Source: an uncultured Prevotellaceae bacterium
Lineage (GTDB): Bacteria > Bacteroidota > Bacteroidia > Bacteroidales > Bacteroidaceae
Direction of reading: 5' to 3'
Assembly: GCA_958404085.1 (NCBI GenBank)
Contig: CATXZX010000036.1
Span: 1-9,393 of the forward strand
Length of the DNA: 9,393 nucleotides
Positions 4,628-9,393 of the stretch are shown here, piece by piece. Below the pieces are notes generated by a model. It saw nothing but the letters and a program-made list of their open reading frames with translations, was not told where the DNA came from and did not search any database. Position 1 is the first letter of the stretch. Each line of letters begins with the position of its first letter. The position numbers were made by a program, and so were the translations under genes.

Positions 4628-6870
4628 GTGCCCAATCGAACAAAATCATGCAGCGCTATACGTTTATCTGTATCTTGTTCGTGCTGCTTGGATTGGCCGT
4701 CTTGGTAAGGGCCGGCTACCTGATGCTTGCGGAACGCTCCTACTGGGAGGCCGTGAGCGAGCGCTTTGTACGTGTGAATGTCGAGGTGAAACCCAACCGG
4801 GGAAACATCATTTCGGCCGACGGTCAGCTGATGGCCAGTTCGTTGCCCGAATATAAAATTTACATGGACTTCGTGGCGGGCGACCGCGACCCGGAGAAAA
4901 AGATGAAGGAGCAGCATTGGCGCGATTCCGTATTCCATGAAAAACTGGACAGCATAGCCGACGGGCTGCATCGGCTCTTTCCCGATAAATCGGCCCGCGA
5001 GTTCCGCAAACACCTGCTTAAAGGCCGAAGCAAGAACAGCCGCCATTGGCTGGTCTATCCCAAGCGTGTCTCCTACATTAAATATAAGGAAGCAAAGAAA
5101 CTTCCGCTGTTTTGTTATGGCCCTTATAAGGGCGGATTTTACGCAGCCGTGTTCGACCAGCGCAAGAAACCGTTCGGGTCGCTGGCCACCCGTACGCTCG
5201 GCGACCTCTATCCTGGAAAAGATTCTGCCCGCTACGGGTTGGAGATGTCTTACGACTCCATCCTGCGCGGTACGCCGGGCATTACGCACAGGCAGAAAGT
5301 ACGCAACAAATACCTGAACATCATCGATGTGCCCCCGCAGGACGGCATGGACATCGTGACGACCATCGACGTCGAGATGCAGGATATCTGCGAGAAGGCC
5401 CTGGCCGACAAACTGAAGGAAATAGATGCGCAACACGGCGTGGCCATTCTGATGGAGACGGTTACCGGCGACGTAAAGGGTATTGTCAATCTGTCGCGTT
5501 GTGCCGACGGAAGATACCGCGAACTGAACAACATGGCCGTCAGCAACCTGATGGAGCCGGGTTCGGTGTTCAAGACCGCCTCGTTCATGGTGGCGTTCGA
5601 AGACGGCTATATCCACATGACCGATTCGTTGGACGTAGGTTGCGGTATCATGGAGATGCACGGCCGGAAGATGCGCGACCACAACTGGCGGCGCGGCGGT
5701 TATCAGTGGCTGACGGTGCCCGAGGTGTTGGAATACTCGTCGAATATAGGCGTGAGCTATCTGATAGACAAAAATTACTTCAAACAGCCTGAAAAATTCG
5801 TGGACGGACTTTACAGGACGGGTATTGCCGAGGACCTCAAGCTCGATATTCCCGGTTATGCGGCACCCCGCATACGCCGGCCGAAGAAGGACGGCAGCAA
5901 TTGGTCGAAGACGGCGCTGGCCTGGATGAGCATCGGATACGAAACCCAGGTGCCGCCCATCAGTACCTTGGCGTTCTATAACGGCATAGCTAACGGCGGG
6001 CGGATGATGAGGCCGCGCTTTGTGAAGGCAGTCATGAAGAACGGCGAGGTCATCAAGGAGTATCCGACGGTTGCCGTGCGCGAGCAGATGTGTTCGTCCG
6101 CTACGTTGAAAAATATTCAGACTTGTCTGGAGTGGGTGGTGAGCCGCGGTCTGGGCAAGAAGGCCGGTTCGAAGAATTTCCTCTCTTCGGGCAAGACCGG
6201 AACGGCACAGATATGGACCCGCGAGGGATTCGCTTCGCAGTATCTGGTTAGTTTTGTCGGTTATTTCCCTTCCGATGCTCCCCGTTACAGTTGTATTGTC
6301 TGCATACAGAAGGGTGTTCCGGCTTCGGGCGGTGGCCAGTGCGGTCCGGTGTTCCGGCGTATATCCGAGGCCGTGATGTCTCGCTACATGAATCCCTCCA
6401 TGGCTTCCGTGCGCGACACGCTCTATACCCACAGCCCCATCGTGAAGGAAGGTAACCTGAAGGCTGCCGAAACCGTTCTGGCACAGTTGGACATTCCGTA
6501 CCGGAGTGCCGGTGCGGCGGAGTGGGGGACGGTGGAGACGGCCGGCGGCGAAATCCGGATGAGGCAGCGCCGGACCGACAGCGGCCTTGTGCCCGATGTG
6601 ACGGGTATGGGTGCGCGCGATGCCGTCTACCTGATGGAAAAGCAGGGGTTGAAGGCTGTTGTGCGCGGACTGGGACGTGTGACGAAACAAAGTCTGCGGG
6701 CCGGCGAGAAAATCCGTCGCGGCCAGCAGGTCGTACTCACGCTGGAAAACGAGTTCCAGCATAAACTGAAAGAACAGCAGATGTTGATATACCGCACGGC
6801 CGATGCCGACAGTACGCACGGCACCCCGGGCGGGCAGCAGGCCGCATCCCCTAAGAAACAGGAACCGTAA
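4624..6870 (+). CDS. ftsI: Septal peptidoglycan transpeptidase FtsI (PBP3) with PASTA domain
   Basis: FtsI is a class B penicillin-binding protein that cross-links septal peptidoglycan, working with FtsW. The 748-residue product has an N-terminal membrane anchor (about 12-31). Next comes the dimerisation or pedestal domain, beginning VEVKPNRGNIISADGQ near residue 52, and then the transpeptidase domain. All three catalytic motifs are present: SVFK at 314-317 (nucleophile S314), SSN at 372-374 and KTG at 524-526. A single PASTA domain (about 654-710, starting LVPDVTGMGARDA) is followed by a polar tail of about 38 residues. PASTA-bearing FtsI proteins are usual in Bacteroidetes, which sets them apart from the Escherichia coli form. 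The start overlaps the ftsL stop by four bases, and murE begins 20 bp after the stop. The antisense frame of 737 codons is a composition artefact. Confidence 0.95.
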   Translation: MSAQSNKIMQRYTFICILFVLLGLAVLVRAGYLMLAERSYWEAVSERFVRVNVEVKPNRGNIISADGQLMASSLPEYKIYMDFVAGDRDPEKKMKEQHWRDSVFHEKLDSIADGLHRLFPDKSAREFRKHLLKGRSKNSRHWLVYPKRVSYIKYKEAKKLPLFCYGPYKGGFYAAVFDQRKKPFGSLATRTLGDLYPGKDSARYGLEMSYDSILRGTPGITHRQKVRNKYLNIIDVPPQDGMDIVTTIDVEMQDICEKALADKLKEIDAQHGVAILMETVTGDVKGIVNLSRCADGRYRELNNMAVSNLMEPGSVFKTASFMVAFEDGYIHMTDSLDVGCGIMEMHGRKMRDHNWRRGGYQWLTVPEVLEYSSNIGVSYLIDKNYFKQPEKFVDGLYRTGIAEDLKLDIPGYAAPRIRRPKKDGSNWSKTALAWMSIGYETQVPPISTLAFYNGIANGGRMMRPRFVKAVMKNGEVIKEYPTVAVREQMCSSATLKNIQTCLEWVVSRGLGKKAGSKNFLSSGKTGTAQIWTREGFASQYLVSFVGYFPSDAPRYSCIVCIQKGVPASGGGQCGPVFRRISEAVMSRYMNPSMASVRDTLYTHSPIVKEGNLKAAETVLAQLDIPYRSAGAAEWGTVETAGGEIRMRQRRTDSGLVPDVTGMGARDAVYLMEKQGLKAVVRGLGRVTKQSLRAGEKIRRGQQVVLTLENEFQHKLKEQQMLIYRTADADSTHGTPGGQQAASPKKQEP

Positions 6871-6890
6871 AATAAAGAATAGATAGACTT

Positions 6891-8366
6891 ATGAAACTGG
6901 CTGACATCCTCTCATGTATAGAATCGGCCGAGATATTCGGCAACAGGGAACTTGATATTACGGGTATCAATATGGATTCCCGCAAAGTGAAACCAGGCGA
7001 TTTGTTCGTGGCAGTACGCGGAACACAGGCCGACGGCCACGCTTACATCGGCAAGGCACTCGAGATGGGTGCCGTCGCGGTGTTGTGCGAAAATATCCCG
7101 GAGATTTTTTCAAATACCTCGGAGGTTTTTCCAAATAACGCGACGTTTGTCCGTGTGGCGAGTACCGAAGATGCGGTCGGTCCGGTTGCCACGGCTTTTT
7201 ACGGCGACCCCAGCCGGAAACTGAAACTGATAGGTGTGACCGGAACCAACGGAAAGACAACGATTGCTACCCTGTTGTATAAAATGTTCCGCGCTTTCGG
7301 TTACCGGTGCGGCTTGTGTTCCACCGTATGTAACTACATCGACGCAGAAGCCGTACCGGCCGACCACACGACGCCCGACCCGATAACGCTTAACAACTTG
7401 CTGGGACGCATGGCCGACGCCGGGTGCGATTACGCATTCATGGAGGTGAGTTCGCATGCCGTCCATCAGAAGCGCATAGGCGGCCTTCAGTTTGCCGGAG
7501 GTATCTTTACGAACCTGACGCGCGACCACTTGGATTATCATAAAACGTTCGAGAACTACCGCGATGCCAAGAAGGCCTTTTTCGACGGCCTCCCAGCCGA
7601 GGCTTTCGTCGTGACGAATGCCGACGACCGCAACGGTCTGGTCATGACGCAGAACACCCGCGCCCGGGTACGTACGTACTCGACCCGTTCCATGGCCGAT
7701 TTCCATGCACGGATATTGGAGATGTCGTTCGAGGGCATGTACCTCGACATCGACGGCCACGAGGTCAGTGTACCCTTTGTGGGCAAGTTCAATGTGTCGA
7801 ACCTGTTGGCCGTTTACGGAACAGCCCGTATGCTGGGGCGTACGGCCGAGGAAATACTGACGGTGCTGAGTACGCTCCACAGCGTGTCGGGTCGTTTCGA
7901 AACCTTGCGCTCGCCGAAGGGCTTCAATGCCGTAGTCGATTATGCACATACGCCCGATGCGTTGGCTAATGTGCTGAATGCCATTCACGAAGTGTTGGGC
8001 GTACGAGGCGAGGTCATAACGGTGTGCGGAGCCGGAGGCAACCGCGACAAGGGCAAACGCCCGCTTATGGCGCAGGAGGCGGCCAACCGGAGCGACCGGG
8101 TCATCGTGACGAGCGACAATCCGCGTTTCGAGGAGCCGCAGGACATCATCGACGACATGCTGGCAGGCCTCGACGCCGACCAGCGGCAGCGCACTCTGGC
8201 CATAGCCGACCGTCGCGAGGCCATCCGTACGGCCTGTATGCTGGCCAAGCAGGGCGATGTGGTACTCGTGGCCGGCAAAGGGCACGAAAACTATCAGGAA
8301 GTGAAAGGCGTAAAACACCACTTCGACGACCGCGAAGTGCTGCTCGAAGTGTTCGGCACCCTGTAA
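6891..8366 (+). CDS. murE: UDP-MurNAc-L-Ala-D-Glu:meso-diaminopimelate ligase MurE
   Basis: MurE is the cytoplasmic ATP-dependent ligase that adds the third residue to the peptidoglycan stem peptide. The 491-residue product has the N-terminal substrate domain (about 1-110), then the central ATPase domain with P-loop GTNGKTT (118-124), HTTPDP (159-164), EVSSHA (185-190) and YRDAKKAFF (223-231), where K227 is the likely carbamylated lysine. The C-terminal domain carries VDYAHTPDAL (349-358), GAGGNRDKGKR (380-390) and GKGHE (462-466). DNPR at 409-412 is the signature of enzymes that take meso-diaminopimelate rather than lysine. The protein is somewhat longer than the Bacteroides homologue as I recall it; residues 69-83 contain a seven-codon tandem duplication that may account for this. 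ATG at 6891 gives the normal start MKLADIL. Confidence 0.96.
   Translation: MKLADILSCIESAEIFGNRELDITGINMDSRKVKPGDLFVAVRGTQADGHAYIGKALEMGAVAVLCENIPEIFSNTSEVFPNNATFVRVASTEDAVGPVATAFYGDPSRKLKLIGVTGTNGKTTIATLLYKMFRAFGYRCGLCSTVCNYIDAEAVPADHTTPDPITLNNLLGRMADAGCDYAFMEVSSHAVHQKRIGGLQFAGGIFTNLTRDHLDYHKTFENYRDAKKAFFDGLPAEAFVVTNADDRNGLVMTQNTRARVRTYSTRSMADFHARILEMSFEGMYLDIDGHEVSVPFVGKFNVSNLLAVYGTARMLGRTAEEILTVLSTLHSVSGRFETLRSPKGFNAVVDYAHTPDALANVLNAIHEVLGVRGEVITVCGAGGNRDKGKRPLMAQEAANRSDRVIVTSDNPRFEEPQDIIDDMLAGLDADQRQRTLAIADRREAIRTACMLAKQGDVVLVAGKGHENYQEVKGVKHHFDDREVLLEVFGTL
7096..7137 (+). repeat. Two-copy 21-bp tandem repeat inside murE
   Basis: Positions 7096-7116 and 7117-7137 are adjacent 21-bp units differing at four bases. 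Each contains CGGAG, a run of T and CAAATA. Being a multiple of three, the duplication keeps the frame and encodes PEIFSNT followed by SEVFPNN. The units are AT-rich within a GC-rich gene. They lie in the N-terminal domain, at a loop before the strand ATFVRVA. Confidence 0.75.
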
Positions 8367-8402
8367 GGACCCGATAAAACCGAATTATACAAGACAGATA
8401 CT

Positions 8403-9393
8403 ATGTTATATTATTTATTCCGCTTTCTCGAAGACTATGGAGTCCCCGGCGCGCGCATGTGGAGTTACATCTCGTTCCGCTCGCTGCTGGCGCTCATGCT
8501 GGCTTTGGTCGTTTCGGCGTGGTTCGGCGAGTATTTTATCAAATGGATGAAGCGCCGGAACATCAGCGAGACGCAGCGTGATGCCAGGATCGACCCTTTC
8601 GGTGTCCAGAAGCTCAACGTGCCCTCTATGGGCGGCATCATCATCATCGTTTCCATACTGCTTCCTTGCCTGCTGTTCGGCCGCTTACGCAACATCTACA
8701 TGCTATTGATGATTGTCTCGACGGTGTGGCTCGGCCTCATCGGGTTTATGGACGACTACATCAAGATATTCCGCAAAAACAAGGACGGATTGTCCGGCCG
8801 TTTCAAGATATTGGGGCAGGTGGGCCTTGGCCTGATTGTCGGACTGACACTTTATCTGAGTCCGGACGCCGTGATTCGCGAGAATGTAAGCGTCGAGAAA
8901 AACGGCCGGGCCACCGAAATCGTACACAAGAGCAAGGCGGAAAAATCTACAAAGACCACGATTCCCTTTTTCAAGAACAATAACCTCGATTATACGGAGA
9001 TCATGTCTTTTTGCGGCAAGCACAAGCATACGGCCGGCTGGATACTTTTTGTGGTGGTGACGGTATTTGTCATTACGGCCGTGTCGAACGGTGCGAATCT
9101 CAACGACGGCATGGATGGTATGGCGGCGGGTAATTCTGCCATCATCGGAATCGCGCTCGGCATACTGGCTTATGTGTCCAGCCACATCGAATTTGCCAGC
9201 TACCTGAATATCATGTACATTCCCGGCTCGCAGGAATTGGTTATCTTTATCTGCGCGTTTGTCGGGGCGCTGATAGGTTTTCTCTGGTACAACGCATATC
9301 CGGCCCAAATCTTTATGGGAGATACGGGAAGCCTGACGATCGGCGGCATCATTGCGGTACTGGCCATTATCATCCACAAGGAACTGCTTATGC
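8403..9393 (+). CDS. mraY: Phospho-MurNAc-pentapeptide transferase MraY, 3' end beyond window
   Basis: MraY is the integral membrane enzyme that transfers phospho-MurNAc-pentapeptide from UDP to undecaprenyl phosphate, making lipid I. The ATG at 8403 opens a frame that runs to the end of the window (330 complete codons of roughly 420 expected for Bacteroidetes homologues). Visible signatures are SMGGIIII (75-82), FMDDYIK with D117-D118, SGRFKILGQ (131-139), NLNDGMDGM with D235 (232-240) and MGDTGSL with D307 (305-311). Multiple hydrophobic segments fit the polytopic family. A hydrophilic insert at about 160-205 is usual in Bacteroidetes MraY. The second motif reads NLNDGMDGM instead of the common NLTDGLDGL, as I recall from Prevotella. 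The gene lies 36 bp after murE with no separate promoter seen, so it should be co-transcribed. Confidence 0.95.
   Translation, partial: MLYYLFRFLEDYGVPGARMWSYISFRSLLALMLALVVSAWFGEYFIKWMKRRNISETQRDARIDPFGVQKLNVPSMGGIIIIVSILLPCLLFGRLRNIYMLLMIVSTVWLGLIGFMDDYIKIFRKNKDGLSGRFKILGQVGLGLIVGLTLYLSPDAVIRENVSVEKNGRATEIVHKSKAEKSTKTTIPFFKNNNLDYTEIMSFCGKHKHTAGWILFVVVTVFVITAVSNGANLNDGMDGMAAGNSAIIGIALGILAYVSSHIEFASYLNIMYIPGSQELVIFICAFVGALIGFLWYNAYPAQIFMGDTGSLTIGGIIAVLAIIIHKELLM

Noticed and set aside
4606..6819. 737-codon minus-strand frame opposite ftsI
   Set aside because: A very long antisense frame produced by the GC-rich codon use of ftsI; the translation shows no domain.
7668..7679. GTACGTACGTAC perfect palindrome inside murE
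   Set aside because: A short simple repeat within conserved coding sequence; no sign of a binding site or recombination.
7110..8321. 403-codon minus-strand frame opposite murE
   Set aside because: Same cause as the frame opposite ftsI; murE has all its motifs on the plus strand.

Overview
The window looks like a chromosomal segment from a member of the Bacteroidales. Three things point there: Bacteroidetes-type promoters (TAnnTTTG at 291-298 and 2708-2715), the dcw gene order mraZ-rsmH-ftsL-ftsI-murE-mraY, and a MurE carrying the DNPR signature of meso-diaminopimelate peptidoglycan. From memory of relatives, MraY reads most like Prevotellaceae proteins (NLNDGMDGM rather than NLTDGLDGL). That family-level placement is inference.

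Positions 1-2742 are accessory-looking and visibly richer in A+T than the rest. The window opens with the first codons of a minus-strand gene (55 to 1). A 97-bp element follows at 74-170 and recurs in direct orientation at 2458-2554 with 87 of 97 bases identical. Between the copies lie a Bacteroidetes promoter, a highly structured RNA leader ending in a terminator-like hairpin plus T6 (303-487), and two closely spaced genes for secreted proteins. The first is a parallel beta-helix-like protein. The second has three repeats of about 60 residues and a C-terminal tail resembling sorting domains.

Positions 2684-9393 hold the start of the division and cell wall (dcw) cluster, all on the plus strand. 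Two TGGGGAA boxes exactly 10 bp apart lie at the -33 region of the mraZ promoter, as expected for autoregulation by MraZ. mraZ/rsmH and ftsL/ftsI overlap by ATGA, and the other gaps are 20-36 bp, so the six genes are probably one transcript. MraZ controls the cluster and RsmH methylates 16S rRNA. FtsL and FtsI (with a C-terminal PASTA domain) belong to the septal machinery. MurE adds diaminopimelate to the UDP-muramyl dipeptide, and MraY, cut by the window end, makes lipid I.

The most interesting items are the leader RNA with two mutually exclusive folds, the 97-bp repeat whose hairpin is preserved between copies while loops and mismatches vary, a 21-bp tandem duplication inside murE, and a full Shine-Dalgarno sequence before ftsL in a phylum that mostly does without one.
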